From positions 1,426,001 to 1,490,000 of the forward strand of contig NZ_BAABDF010000007.1 of NCBI RefSeq assembly GCF_039539485.1: a stretch of 64,000 bases of DNA. Reading direction: 5' to 3'. The translations under genes and the position numbers were made by a program. Under the pieces are notes generated by a model, which did no database searches, was not told where the DNA came from, and saw only the letters and a program-made list of their open reading frames with translations. Source of the stretch: Celeribacter arenosi. Its GTDB lineage: Bacteria; Pseudomonadota; Alphaproteobacteria; Rhodobacterales; Rhodobacteraceae. Of the stretch, positions 17,296-26,780 are shown piece by piece (the stretch's first letter is position 1; the number at the start of each line of letters is the position of its first letter).

Positions 17296-18821
17296 GTCCG
17301 CACCCCATCCGTCGGTGACAACTCGACAACTTGGTCGGCAGCGATCTGCGCGTTTTCTGACCAGATCGCGACATGTCGCATCTTCGCTACATCATCGGCC
17401 ATGAGTGGGACCCCTTCTTTCGCGTTGGGTGCAAATCGGTAGCGCACGTTTGACAGATGGACGCCGGTAATAGGCGCCTCGGCGAGGCCCAGAAAAGCCG
17501 CGAGCGCCACATGCAGATCATTTATTTCTACATCCTCGATCGAAATATCTGTGACCGATGGAGTCGTCTTGGTGACGGGCGCAGGATTGCGGTCCTGAAC
17601 AGCGCGGGAATGTCCGTCGGGATCGCAAAAGTAATGCGCGTTGCCCGAAAATGCGGTCTCCACATTATCCATGACCACATCTCTGAGCTGGATGTTTTGC
17701 ACCCTGCCCCCACGACCACGCCGCGTTTTAATGCGCAGACCACGATCTGTTCCGGTGAATTCACAGGCATCTATCGAAACGTCGCGCACATCGCCCGACA
17801 TCTCGGAGCCAATGACGACCGCTCCATGGCCACGCTCCATCCTACATTGCCGGATGATCACACCGCGCGTGGCAAAGAGGTGGTCGTCCTCGCCGTCTGG
17901 CCCGCTTTTGCCTGCTTTGATCGCGATGCAGTCGTCCCCCACAGAAAACCGCACGCCTTCGATCAAAGTTTCCTCACACATTTCCGGATTGAGACCATCG
18001 GTGTTGGGACTGTCCGGCGGGTTCTCGATCGTCAGCCCCGAAAAAACCGCCCCCTTGCATTGCACCGGGTGGACCGTCCAAGACGGGCTGTTGCGCACCG
18101 TTATTCCCGCCACCTGAAGATTGGCACAGCGCGTCGCAAAGAGAGTGCGCGGGCGGCGGGCGCCGTTTCTCGTTTCTTTGGGCCACGTCCACCAATCACC
18201 CTCGGCGCCGCCACCGTTCAGCACCCCGTCACCGACGATTGACAAATGGTTACAATCGATCGCACTCACCAAGGAAGCATAACAGCGCGCAGGCAAACCC
18301 TCCCACGTCCCGAGCATGCGACCATCGGGATCGCGAGGGTACAGGTTGCCATATTTGTCCCGATCAGAATGAGCGATGAGTTCGGCGCCCGCATCGAGGT
18401 GAAGTGTAATATTTCCCTTTGGAAACAGCGGCGTCGTCTGAAATCTTCCCGCAGGAATATAGACCGTCCCCCCATCAGGAGCGGCCGCGACAGCGCGGTG
18501 GATTGCATAAGCATTATCGTCGCTTTCCTGCGACAGGCCGTAGTCGCGGGCATCAATCAAACCCGCGCAAACCGGTGTCTCGAAAGACAGCGTCATCACC
18601 TCGCCATTGGCTGTTGCCGTGAGGCGGTAGTCCTGCGCGGGCCGCAAATTGGGCAGCCGGATAACGGCCGTATTTGTCTCGCCTTCCACTGTGCCTTCTG
18701 GCCCGTCGAGCCGATAGAAAACAGGATGCGGTGACGTGTAACGCAAGCCACCGAGCATCATGACGCCATAGCGCGGCGTAACAACGCTAGGGCGCAAAAC
18801 GGTATCGATGAAATCGCTCAC
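17292..18821 (-). CDS. Polygalacturonase-like glycoside hydrolase family 28
   Basis: A 509-residue protein with an N-terminal beta-sandwich-like domain (about 1-100) and a right-handed beta-helix. The GH28 catalytic motifs are present: SPNTDGLNPE, SVGDDCIAIKAG, RGHGAVVIGSE and RGLRIKTRRGRGG. It hydrolyses alpha-1,4 bonds of (oligo)galacturonate. No signal peptide is visible, so it is likely an exo-acting cytoplasmic enzyme that trims imported oligogalacturonides. It lies 120 bases after the binding-protein gene, across a stem-loop, and overlaps the GH105 gene by four bases. It shares the operon with the TogMNAB-like importer. Confidence 0.9.
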   Translation of the reverse strand: MSDFIDTVLRPSVVTPRYGVMMLGGLRYTSPHPVFYRLDGPEGTVEGETNTAVIRLPNLRPAQDYRLTATANGEVMTLSFETPVCAGLIDARDYGLSQESDDNAYAIHRAVAAAPDGGTVYIPAGRFQTTPLFPKGNITLHLDAGAELIAHSDRDKYGNLYPRDPDGRMLGTWEGLPARCYASLVSAIDCNHLSIVGDGVLNGGGAEGDWWTWPKETRNGARRPRTLFATRCANLQVAGITVRNSPSWTVHPVQCKGAVFSGLTIENPPDSPNTDGLNPEMCEETLIEGVRFSVGDDCIAIKAGKSGPDGEDDHLFATRGVIIRQCRMERGHGAVVIGSEMSGDVRDVSIDACEFTGTDRGLRIKTRRGRGGRVQNIQLRDVVMDNVETAFSGNAHYFCDPDGHSRAVQDRNPAPVTKTTPSVTDISIEDVEINDLHVALAAFLGLAEAPITGVHLSNVRYRFAPNAKEGVPLMADDVAKMRHVAIWSENAQIAADQVVELSPTDGVRT

Positions 18822-18892
18822 GCGTCGGCCTCCGGTGTGACATAGGAATTCATTGAGCCACAGGTCAGCGCCCGCGTGCCCCGTGGGTCGCC

Positions 18893-18913
18893 CGCGCGTC
18901 TGAACGACGCGCG
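18893..18913 (-). other. Stem-loop between the solute-binding-protein gene and GH28
   Basis: Perfect eight-base arms (18893-18900 and 18906-18913) enclose a five-base loop, 29 bases past the binding-protein stop codon. No U-run follows. Its place matches the aglE-aglF stem-loop at 538-568, and both may stabilise the upstream mRNA segment. This is inference from position and structure. Confidence 0.55.
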
Positions 18914-18941
18914 AACGGTAGTGTTATGGACTTAGTCAGCC

Positions 18942-20198
18942 TTAGTATTTTTCGAGAACTTCATTGATCCCGAGGATCATCTCGTCAGCCGCGTCTTCTG
19001 CGCTGATTTCACCATAGGCAAAGAGTTCCAGGGTGTCGGTGAACACCGAGCGGACTTCCGGATGTTCGTTGAAGGGCGATACATTCGGTCCGGTCGACGC
19101 CATGACGATGTTGTTGGCATCTACGAGAATGGGATCGATCGTGCCGGCTTCTGTCAGCTGCGCAGAGGCCGCTTTGGAGGCTGGCAAACCACGCGTTGCA
19201 CCCAGAGCGGCGATGCCTTCGGGCTCGTTCAGCAGACAGTTCAGGACCTGAGCTGCGGCTTCTTGATTTTCCGAATTTTGGGAGATCGCGAACACCATGG
19301 AAGGTTTGCGATAGACGCCTTCGGTCTGGCCACCTTCGACGGACAGAATGTTGACGGGCACGAGTTCCTGACCTTCGCCAAGCGTGTCCGAATATTTGAA
19401 GTACGTGCTGTCCCACTCATAGGAGCCGGCAATACGACCCTCCGACCATGCGGGGTTTTCCCACAGGTTCGAAATGCCAGATCCGGTTGCCACCTTCCAG
19501 GAACGCATCACACCGTTATCGACGAGCATCTGGTAGAAGTTCAGACCTTCAGTGATCTCATCTTCGGACCATGCGACTGTGTTCGTTGCGGGGTCGATGA
19601 GGTCCTTACCCGTTTTCTGCGTGATATAGTTGGACACGATCAGAACCGCGTTTAGCGTGGTGATATCGATAGGATAGTAATCTTCGCCCAACTTCTCCTT
19701 GAACGCTTTTGCAGCGGTCACGAGATCGTCGTAGGTCTTGGGCAATGGCACACCCGCTTTGTCGTAGGTGGCTTTGTTGAACATAAAGACGCGCCCGGTG
19801 GTCGAAACCGGCAGGCCGTTCAGTTTTCCGTTCATGGTCGCCGCACCGAGTTGCTCGGGCGTCCAGTTGGACAGATCGAGTGTTCCCGACAGGGCGTTCA
19901 GATCAGCAAGACCGTCACCGTTGATCGAAAACAAAGGCAACCATGGCCAATTCACCTGCATGATGTCGGCCTCTGTGCCGCCAGCAAGCTGGGTGGTGAG
20001 CTTTTCGAGGTGACCCGAGAAACCTGTGAACTCCGGCGCAACCGTGTGGCCGTGTTTCTCTCCGCAAACCTTGAGCGCTTCTTGCGTTGCGAGGTGGCGG
20101 CTATCGCCCCCCCACCAGCTCATGCGCAGGTCGGCAGCATTCGCGGAAAGTGCGGTGAGAGCCAGTGCCGTGGCTAATGCAGTCGTTGATCGTTTCAT
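18942..20198 (-). CDS. ABC transporter sugar-binding protein, probably for oligogalacturonides (TogB-like)
   Basis: A 418-residue family-1 solute-binding protein with a clean signal peptide (MKRSTTALATALALTALSANA). The mature part begins with DLRMSWWGGDSRH, the pattern seen in sugar-binding proteins of this family, and carries EADIMQVNWPWL and LPVSTTGRVFMFNK. The start is supported by GGGAGG seven bases upstream. It follows the ATPase gene after 54 bases, a gap that contains the inverted repeat GAAAC-G-GTTTC (20219-20229), and precedes GH28. The pectin substrate is inferred from the GH28 and GH105 genes in the same operon. Confidence 0.85.
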   Translation of the reverse strand: MKRSTTALATALALTALSANAADLRMSWWGGDSRHLATQEALKVCGEKHGHTVAPEFTGFSGHLEKLTTQLAGGTEADIMQVNWPWLPLFSINGDGLADLNALSGTLDLSNWTPEQLGAATMNGKLNGLPVSTTGRVFMFNKATYDKAGVPLPKTYDDLVTAAKAFKEKLGEDYYPIDITTLNAVLIVSNYITQKTGKDLIDPATNTVAWSEDEITEGLNFYQMLVDNGVMRSWKVATGSGISNLWENPAWSEGRIAGSYEWDSTYFKYSDTLGEGQELVPVNILSVEGGQTEGVYRKPSMVFAISQNSENQEAAAQVLNCLLNEPEGIAALGATRGLPASKAASAQLTEAGTIDPILVDANNIVMASTGPNVSPFNEHPEVRSVFTDTLELFAYGEISAEDAADEMILGINEVLEKY

Positions 20199-20252
20199 TG
20201 TATCCTCCCAGATTTTATCGAAACGGTTTCAGGTGTAGAACGGGGCCCTCCC

Positions 20253-21377
20253 TCAGGCCCCGCCCAGCGATATGTTCAAACCACTTGCGCGGTCGAAAAC
20301 GTGGAGACGCTCGATCAAAACGGACAACGCGACACGGTCGCCGCGCTGGATCGAGCGATCGTATTTTTCTGCGTCGATGACAGCGATGAACGGATGGCCC
20401 TCGATCTCGACGTGCAAATTGACTTCGTGCCCCATGAACTCGATCACGCGCACATCCCCTTCGAGGGCGTTCGGCGTTCCCAGCGGCACCTGTGCGAGGT
20501 GCTGGGGGCGAATTCCGACGGTGACCGCGCTCGGCTGGTCGCTGAGGCGCGATCCCAATGAGGTGCCCCCATCAAGGGTCTGAGCGCCGATGGACAGATT
20601 CGCCCCCCCACTGGACGCGTCCAGAATACTCTCGACGAGATTCATCTCCGGCATTCCGATGAAACCGGCCACGAAGGCATTCGCGGGCTTCTCGTAGAGC
20701 GTGACAGGATCGGCCACCTGCATGATATGGCCGTCCTTCATCACACAAATCCTGTCACCCATTGTCATCGCCTCGACCTGATCGTGGGTGACGTAAATGA
20801 CCGTCGCGGGCCGCCCCTCGGCGCGCAGGCGTTTGTGCAAATCCGTGATGCGCACACGCATCGACGCGCGCAGCTTTGCATCCAAGTTGGAAAGGGGTTC
20901 ATCAAACAGGAACACGTCAGGTGACTTGATCAAAGCACGCCCTACCGCGACCCTTTGGGCCTGACCACCTGACAATTCCTTTGGCAACCGCTCAAGCAGT
21001 TCCCCGATTTCGAGAATGCCGGAAACGGCCTGTGTCGCCTCCGCAATCTCCGGCTTTGGACGCCGTTTGAGACGCAGGCCGAAGCCGAGATTGTTTTTGA
21101 CCTTCATATGCGGGTAGAGCGCGTAGTTCTGGAACACCATGGCAATGCCCCGCTTGCCCGGAGCCAGATCGTTCACGATCGTGTCGCCAATGCGCACCTC
21201 GCCGCCCGTGATCGTCTCCAAACCCGCGATCATGCGCAATGTCGTGGACTTCGCGCACCCCGATGGCCCGACGAAAACCATGAACTCACCGTCTTCAATA
21301 TCGAGATTGATCCCGTGCACGGCCTTGAACCCGTTGCCGTAGGTTTTCTCAACGTTTCTTATCGTTAGACCCGCCAT
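20253..21377 (-). CDS. Sugar ABC transporter ATPase (UgpC/MsmX/TogA type)
   Basis: A 374-residue cytoplasmic ATPase that powers the importer. Walker A reads GPSGCAKSTT, with alanine where glycine is more common. The Q-loop is in FQNYALYPHM, the signature is LSGGQAQRVAVGRAL and Walker B is VFLFDEPLSNLDAKLR. The H-loop is in YVTHDQVEAMTMGDR. The C-terminal third is the OB-fold regulatory domain of sugar-importer ATPases. Its start overlaps the stop of the upstream permease gene by one base (TGATG). It probably serves the two adjacent permeases, though such ATPases can be shared. Confidence 0.93.
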   Translation of the reverse strand: MAGLTIRNVEKTYGNGFKAVHGINLDIEDGEFMVFVGPSGCAKSTTLRMIAGLETITGGEVRIGDTIVNDLAPGKRGIAMVFQNYALYPHMKVKNNLGFGLRLKRRPKPEIAEATQAVSGILEIGELLERLPKELSGGQAQRVAVGRALIKSPDVFLFDEPLSNLDAKLRASMRVRITDLHKRLRAEGRPATVIYVTHDQVEAMTMGDRICVMKDGHIMQVADPVTLYEKPANAFVAGFIGMPEMNLVESILDASSGGANLSIGAQTLDGGTSLGSRLSDQPSAVTVGIRPQHLAQVPLGTPNALEGDVRVIEFMGHEVNLHVEIEGHPFIAVIDAEKYDRSIQRGDRVALSVLIERLHVFDRASGLNISLGGA

Positions 21378-22279
21378 CAGCCTTTGACTCCCCCTGAGGA
21401 AATCCCCTCGATGAAATATTTTTGTGCCATGAAGAACACCGCAAGCGCAGGTGTGATGGCGAGTACGGACATCGCCAGAATCTTGTTCCAGTCGAACGCT
21501 TCCGTGGTGTCGATTGACAGTTTAAGCGCGAGGCTCACCGGATATTTTTCGACCGATGAAATGTAGATCAGTGGGCCGAGGAAATCGTTCATCGTCCACA
21601 TGAACTGGAACAGGCAAACCGAAATGATTGCCGGTTTGAGCAAGGGAACCACGATAAAGACCAACGTCTGGAGCGAATTTGCCCCGTCAACGCGCGCGGC
21701 TTCCTCCATATCGCGCGGCACCGCACGCAGAAACTGCACCAGCATGAAGACAAAGAACGCATCCCCCGCCAAAGCAGACGGCACCCAGAGCGGCAGGAAA
21801 CTGTCGAGCCAGCCGATGTCGCGAAACAGAAGATATTGCGGAATGCGCGTCACGACGTTGGGCAAAAGGAGCGTCGCGATCAGGGAGGCAAAGAGGATCT
21901 TTTTGCCCGGAAACTCAAAGCGTGCAAACCCGTATGCCACCATCGTCGCAGAAATCGCGGTAAAGAGAACCTTCGGGAAGATGATCAGAAACGTGTTCCA
22001 GAAGAACCGCGCAAAGGTGTAAGGCGTCGAGGTTTTCCACCCTTCGATATACCCGTCAAGGGTCGGATCTTTGGGAATAAAACTCGGGCTCGAGAAAATT
22101 TCGCTGTTGGTTTTGAACGATGCGCCGATGAGCCAGATCAGCGGGTAGAGCATAATCAGACCAACACCGGCCAGAATCGCGTAGCGGATCGAGGCGGAGA
22201 TGCGGCGACGTCGGGCCAGCTTGGCCTGCACCGCGCGGGCGGCGTCTTGTGTGGTCATGGTTTCGGATACAGTTGTCAT
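21377..22279 (-). CDS. Sugar ABC transporter permease (MalG/TogN type)
   Basis: An inner-membrane permease of 300 residues with about six membrane helices. It has the EAA loop pattern DMEEAARVDGANSLQTLVFIVVPLL, which docks on the ATPase. The start at 22279 is chosen because GGAGC lies just upstream and because it comes five bases after the stop of the partner permease. The open frame extends further upstream, but that would overlap the partner gene. The protein carries the C-terminal GISSGGVKG tail usual for MalG-type subunits. It pairs with the product of the next upstream gene. Confidence 0.92.
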   Translation of the reverse strand: MTTVSETMTTQDAARAVQAKLARRRRISASIRYAILAGVGLIMLYPLIWLIGASFKTNSEIFSSPSFIPKDPTLDGYIEGWKTSTPYTFARFFWNTFLIIFPKVLFTAISATMVAYGFARFEFPGKKILFASLIATLLLPNVVTRIPQYLLFRDIGWLDSFLPLWVPSALAGDAFFVFMLVQFLRAVPRDMEEAARVDGANSLQTLVFIVVPLLKPAIISVCLFQFMWTMNDFLGPLIYISSVEKYPVSLALKLSIDTTEAFDWNKILAMSVLAITPALAVFFMAQKYFIEGISSGGVKG

Positions 22280-22284
22280 GGGCT

Positions 22285-23169
22285 CTAGCTCCGCTTGTCG
22301 CCGGCATAGTAGACCCACTTTTTCGACGACCAGAAGGCCACGAGTGTGAGCACCATGATGATTGCAAAGAGAACCCATGCGATCGCCGACGCATAGCCCA
22401 TATCAAAGTTTTTAAAGGCTTTTTCATAGATATAGAGCGGCAACAGGTAGGTCGATTTTAGCGGCCCGCCCTGCGTGATGATGTAGGGTCCGTTGAATTC
22501 CTGAAACGCCTGAACGGTCTGCATGATCATGTTGAAAAAGATCACCGGCGTGATGAGCGGCAGGGTAATAAACCGGAACTGATGCCATGCATTCGCACCG
22601 TCAATTGCGGATGCCTCATAGAGCGACCGGTCAATGGATTGCAGCGCTGCGAGGAAAATCACCATCGCGGAGCCGAACTGCCACATCCTTAGAAGCGTAA
22701 TGGTGAAAAGAGCGTTTGCCTTATCCCCGAACCAGTTGATCGCTTCAAACCCGAGCGCGGTGACAAACATGTTCACCAGTCCGGTATCGGCGAAAATGTA
22801 GCGCCACAGCACCGCAATCGCGATCGAACCGCCCAGGATCGACGGCACATAGTAGGCCGTGCGAAAAAACCCGATCATCTTCAGGCGGTAATTCAGGATC
22901 ACCGCAATAAACAGCGCGAACACCAGCTTGAGAGGCACTGTCGTGAACACGTAGATCAGCGTCACTTTGAGAGACTTGTCGAAGGTCCGGTCGCGCGTGA
23001 AGAGTTTTTCGTAGTTCTTCGCCCCGACCCACGTCGGTTCACTCATCAACGAGTAATCGGTGAACGACAGATAAAATGAATACAAAAACGGGAAGGCCGT
23101 GAAAATCAACAGGCCCACCAGATAAGGCATCACATACGCGAGCCCCATGAAACGGCTCTCACCACCCAT
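22285..23169 (-). CDS. Sugar ABC transporter permease (MalF/TogM type), first gene of the pectin operon
   Basis: A 294-residue inner-membrane protein with about six helices and the EAA loop SLYEASAIDGANAWHQFRFITLPLI. The late stretch FNGPYIITQGGPLKST is typical of MalF-type subunits. A start seven codons downstream (23148) has the better ribosome-binding site, GGTGAGAG. It is the first gene of a minus-strand operon (permease, permease, ATPase, binding protein, GH28, GH105). The promoter must lie in the 229-base gap shared with the divergent AraC-family gene, which probably controls it. Confidence 0.9.
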   Translation of the reverse strand: MGGESRFMGLAYVMPYLVGLLIFTAFPFLYSFYLSFTDYSLMSEPTWVGAKNYEKLFTRDRTFDKSLKVTLIYVFTTVPLKLVFALFIAVILNYRLKMIGFFRTAYYVPSILGGSIAIAVLWRYIFADTGLVNMFVTALGFEAINWFGDKANALFTITLLRMWQFGSAMVIFLAALQSIDRSLYEASAIDGANAWHQFRFITLPLITPVIFFNMIMQTVQAFQEFNGPYIITQGGPLKSTYLLPLYIYEKAFKNFDMGYASAIAWVLFAIIMVLTLVAFWSSKKWVYYAGDKRS

Positions 23170-23398
23170 GGCGCACCGATACGGCTTTCGCGCCGCTGAA
23201 ATGATCAGTTTCGATAAAGTGCATATTGTGTAGCGCCAACCAGTTGTCCCGCGGCGAATTCCGCCGTTTTTCCATGCTGATCAGCACGTCTCCTCCCTTG
23301 TGGTGTTGGCCTTCTTGTTTCTAAACTGCTCAACACCGTCCTTGCGTTCATTATGCACGCGGCGTCGGGCGGTGAAATGAAGGGAAGAAGACAAAAAC

Positions 23399-24283
23399 AT
23401 GGACGAAATCGTAACTGGCCCCTTCGATGGCATCCCCGCAGACGCGTTGCGGGTCCGATTGGCGCGCTCGACAATCAAAATGTCCCATTCCGAAAACTGG
23501 CGCGTGGATAAATCGAATCCCGACCATGACCTCGTCATCTGCCTCACGGGGTCGGCGATCTACGACATCGCGGACCAGACCCATACCCTGCACCCGGGTG
23601 ACGCTTTGCTCATCCCTGCGGGCACTCGTTTCTGCGGGCAACATGGCGGAGGGCCGCTCTACACAGGTATCGCGCAGCACTTCTCGCTCGACCTTTTCGG
23701 CCACGTCGACATGGTGTCGCAAATGGATCTGGCGCCAAAAGTTACTCTGTCCGGATGGGACTATCTCGCCCCGCTCATCCACAATTATCACGCCACAGTG
23801 CCACGGTGGTCAACGACACTGACGCAGCACCACTACTTCATGACCATCCTCCTATCATTTCTGCAGGATGCCTTCTTGGGCTGGCGCGATCATGCTGTTG
23901 GCGCCATGGACGGCCGTGACGCCCTATCGCTGCACATCATGCTCTGCGCGGCGAAACTGTCCGGTGACCCGATTGGTGAGACAACGCTCGACACCGCACT
24001 GGCGGCGGTTCCCTATAATGGCGACTATTTCAGACGCGCCTTTCGCGACCGCCTCGGGTTCACGCCGCAGAAGTTTCTCGAACTGAAAAAGATGGAGGCC
24101 GCCAAACACGGTCTGCTATTTGGCCGGTCCGTCAAAGAAGTCGCCGCGGACGTTGGCTACCGAGATGTCTATTTCTTCTCACGGATGTTCAAACAATACA
24201 TGGGCGCGCCCCCCTCTTCCTACCGGCTAAAAGCGCGCGACAGGCTTGCGAGGCTCCAAGAACAATACACCGACGCCCCGTAA
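23399..24283 (+). CDS. AraC-family transcriptional regulator, divergent from the pectin operon
   Basis: A 294-residue regulator. The N-terminal half is a cupin-like ligand-binding domain (ITGDAL-type turn seen as LHPGDALLIPAGTRF, residues 60-75). The C-terminal 100 residues hold two helix-turn-helix motifs, the second ending in SVKEVAADVGYRDVYFFSRMFKQYMG. The start follows GAAGGGAAGAAG. It is divergent from the six-gene oligogalacturonide operon, so it is the likely sensor of pectin-derived sugars and activator of that operon. Effector and sites are not readable from sequence. Confidence 0.88.
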   Translation: MDEIVTGPFDGIPADALRVRLARSTIKMSHSENWRVDKSNPDHDLVICLTGSAIYDIADQTHTLHPGDALLIPAGTRFCGQHGGGPLYTGIAQHFSLDLFGHVDMVSQMDLAPKVTLSGWDYLAPLIHNYHATVPRWSTTLTQHHYFMTILLSFLQDAFLGWRDHAVGAMDGRDALSLHIMLCAAKLSGDPIGETTLDTALAAVPYNGDYFRRAFRDRLGFTPQKFLELKKMEAAKHGLLFGRSVKEVAADVGYRDVYFFSRMFKQYMGAPPSSYRLKARDRLARLQEQYTDAP

Positions 24284-24295
24284 TCTGGCCGATCT

Positions 24296-24502
24296 TTACC
24301 CCTGATACCCCAACAAACGCGGGAACCAGAGCTCGAAGTCAGGGACAAAGGTGATAATCCCGAGCGCGACGAGCAAGGCGATTTTAAACGGCCATACCTC
24401 GCGAACGATGCGCCCTACGGGTTGGCGGGTGATGCTCGACACGATGAAGAGCAAGAGCCCGTAAGGTTGTGTGATCAAACCCAGAATGCGGGTCAGGAAA
24501 AC
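24296..24502 (-). pseudogene. Remnant of a TRAP transporter large permease (dctM) C-terminus
   Basis: The frame that ends at 24296 encodes about 65 residues that read as the last helices of a DctM-type TRAP permease: LGLITQPYGLLLFIVSSI, then a second membrane helix, ending in LLGYQG. It has no start codon or ribosome-binding site of its own. In this frame the TRAP-like sequence begins at about 24500, within a few bases of the acr3 stop codon (24493). Everything upstream in the frame is the shadow of acr3. A functional DctM has over 400 residues, so this is a truncated leftover, probably from insertion or rearrangement of the arsenic operon. Confidence 0.75.
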
Positions 24503-25500
24503 TTTGCCCGCGTGCGGTTGGCAAAGGCCACGAGCGACAACATCACCGGCACTTCGACCAACACCCCCACGACCGTCGCCAGCGCAGCACCGGAGTTCAG
24601 GCCAAAGAGACTGATCGCGACCGCGACCGCCAGTTCGAAGAAATTCGACGTGCCGATCAACGCGCAGGGCGCCGCGATCCGATGAGGCACACCCCATGCA
24701 TATGCAGCGGCATAGGCAATCGCGAAGATGCCATAGGACTGGATCAGAATCGGGACCGCAATCAGCGCGATGACCTGCGGTTTGTCGAGGATCACCTGCC
24801 CCTGAAGACCGAAGAGGATCACCACCGTCGCGATCAGCCCGATGACAGACCATGGTTTCACCCGACTGCGGAAGGCGTCGATCCGCTCGGCACTGCCCAA
24901 TCGAAGCCGCGTAGCATAGCCGGCCGCAAAGGGCAGCACCACGAAGAGGCCCACGGACAGGACCAGTGTTTCCCACGGCACCAAAATGTTCGTCACCCCG
25001 AGGAGAAAGGCGACGATGGGCGCAAAGGCAAACACCATCACGACGTCATTCACCGACACCTGCAAGAGCGTGTAACTCTCGTCGCCCTTGGTCAGTTGCG
25101 ACCAGACGAACACCATCGCCGTGCAGGGCGCCGCCCCAAGCAGGATGAGACCGGCCAGATACTGCTGTGCATCTTGGGGGGCAATCAGGTCAGCAAACAC
25201 CACTTCGAAAAACAGGACACCGAGCGCGGCCATGGAAAAGGGTTTGACTAGCCAGTTCACAATCAGGGTGATCGCAAGGCCCTTTGGCTGCTTGAGGACG
25301 CCCCGCAAGCTACCGGGATCGACGCCCACCATCATGGGATAGACCATGGCCCAGACCAGCACCGCGACGACGAGATTGACGTTGGCCACCTCGGCCGCGG
25401 CGATTGCCCCGACGAGGGCGGGTGCGGCATTGCCAATGACGATCCCCGCCACTATGGCGAGGGCGATCCAGAGGGAGAGATAACGCTCAAACAGGCTCAA
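24493..25500 (-). CDS. acr3: Arsenite efflux permease Acr3
   Basis: A 335-residue inner-membrane transporter with about ten helices that exports arsenite by proton exchange. The essential cysteine lies in GAAPCTAMVFVWSQLTKGD, and LIGTSNFFELAVAVAI is another Acr3 signature. The start codon is TTG, forming a TTGA overlap with the arsJ stop. The ATG four bases upstream is out of frame and stops after two codons. It is the last gene of a four-gene arsenic operon, and ArsC-type reduction upstream supplies its substrate. Its stop lies at the junction with the dctM remnant. Confidence 0.93.
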   Translation of the reverse strand: MSLFERYLSLWIALAIVAGIVIGNAAPALVGAIAAAEVANVNLVVAVLVWAMVYPMMVGVDPGSLRGVLKQPKGLAITLIVNWLVKPFSMAALGVLFFEVVFADLIAPQDAQQYLAGLILLGAAPCTAMVFVWSQLTKGDESYTLLQVSVNDVVMVFAFAPIVAFLLGVTNILVPWETLVLSVGLFVVLPFAAGYATRLRLGSAERIDAFRSRVKPWSVIGLIATVVILFGLQGQVILDKPQVIALIAVPILIQSYGIFAIAYAAAYAWGVPHRIAAPCALIGTSNFFELAVAVAISLFGLNSGAALATVVGVLVEVPVMLSLVAFANRTRAKFS

Positions 25501-26780
25501 GGCATGATCTCCCCAGAGGAATTCGGGTCAAGACGACCCACAACCAGCGCCGACACCGCCACCATCAAAGCCGCCGTAGCAAGCATGAGCGTGAGCCCGC
25601 CGAGCTGATAGGTCAAGCCCGACAAGACAGTGCCCATCAAGCGCCCACCAGCATTCGCCATGTAGTAAAAACCCACATCCATCGTGACCCGCTCCGCCTT
25701 TGTAAATACGAGGATCAGGTAGGAATGCAGCGCCGAGTTGACCGCAAAGATCGCACCAAAGGCCAAAAGCCCGCCCACAAGCGTGACCGTCAGCCAAGTC
25801 TGCGGGCTGTCTGACAGTAAAGCCGCGCCGGTCAGCACGGCGGGGACGACGGCCAGGGCCCATGCCCACCCCTTTGCGGCACGGACCAGATCCGCCTCGC
25901 CGCGCGTCGCGGCCCGTAAAACACGAGGAGCGGATGCTTGAACCGCGCCATAGAGGATGATCCAGAACGCCATGAATACCCCGATCATGAAGAAAGCCGC
26001 GCGGTTCCCCTCCTCCGTGCCGTCGGACAATACGGCGTAGAAATAGATCGGTATGCCGACCACGAACCACACATCGCGTGCACCGAACAGGAACACGCGC
26101 GCGGCGCTGAGCCAGTTCACATTGGTCGAGGTCGAAAAGACATGCGAAAACTTCGCCCCCTTGCTGCCCTTGGGAAGCCCCGCGGGCATGGCGATCAGAA
26201 CAGCGACGAGAACCACCGCCAGCACCGCCGCCATCACCAACACCGCCCAGACAAAGCCGAGTCCCGCCAATAGCGCCGCGCCCAGCAGGAACCCGAGACC
26301 CTTCACCGCATTTTTCGACCCCGTGAGCAACGCGACCCAGCGAAAGAGGCCGCCATCTTCCTGAGGCGCCAATACCTTCACCGCCGACTTCGACGACATC
26401 TTGGCAAGGTCCTTGGCCACCCCGCTCGCACCCTGTACGAGCATGACAAAAACAACCGATGTCGCAAGGGCCCACTCCGGATCGAGCCCGGCCAATGCGA
26501 TCAGGGCCAACACCTGAATTGCGAGGCCGGCATAGAGTGTCGAGGTCAACCCGAACCGCGCCGCGATCCAGCCTGCGGAAAGATTGGTGACCATGCCCGC
26601 AATCTCGTAGAGCACGAACAGGTAGGCCAGTTGGACAGGACTAAATCCCAGCGTGTGGAAATGCAGCAGGACCAGCATCCTGAGCGCCCCATCGGTAAGC
26701 ATGAATGCCCAATAGGCCGCAGTGACCGCCACATAGGCGGATAGGCCGTCCTGTCGCGCGGGCGACGGCTGGGTGCTCAA
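25497..26780 (-). CDS. arsJ: Organoarsenical efflux MFS transporter ArsJ
   Basis: A 427-residue major-facilitator protein with about twelve helices. ArsJ exports 1-arseno-3-phosphoglycerate, the unstable product made when GAPDH uses arsenate instead of phosphate. This gives resistance to arsenate. The stretch AYWAFMLTDGALRMLVLLHFH and the GAPDH gene immediately upstream identify it. The start is a TTG at 26780 that overlaps the GAPDH stop as TTGA, giving MSTQPSPARQ. The open frame continues upstream without a plausible start. Its own stop overlaps the TTG of acr3. Confidence 0.92.
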   Translation of the reverse strand: MSTQPSPARQDGLSAYVAVTAAYWAFMLTDGALRMLVLLHFHTLGFSPVQLAYLFVLYEIAGMVTNLSAGWIAARFGLTSTLYAGLAIQVLALIALAGLDPEWALATSVVFVMLVQGASGVAKDLAKMSSKSAVKVLAPQEDGGLFRWVALLTGSKNAVKGLGFLLGAALLAGLGFVWAVLVMAAVLAVVLVAVLIAMPAGLPKGSKGAKFSHVFSTSTNVNWLSAARVFLFGARDVWFVVGIPIYFYAVLSDGTEEGNRAAFFMIGVFMAFWIILYGAVQASAPRVLRAATRGEADLVRAAKGWAWALAVVPAVLTGAALLSDSPQTWLTVTLVGGLLAFGAIFAVNSALHSYLILVFTKAERVTMDVGFYYMANAGGRLMGTVLSGLTYQLGGLTLMLATAALMVAVSALVVGRLDPNSSGEIMP

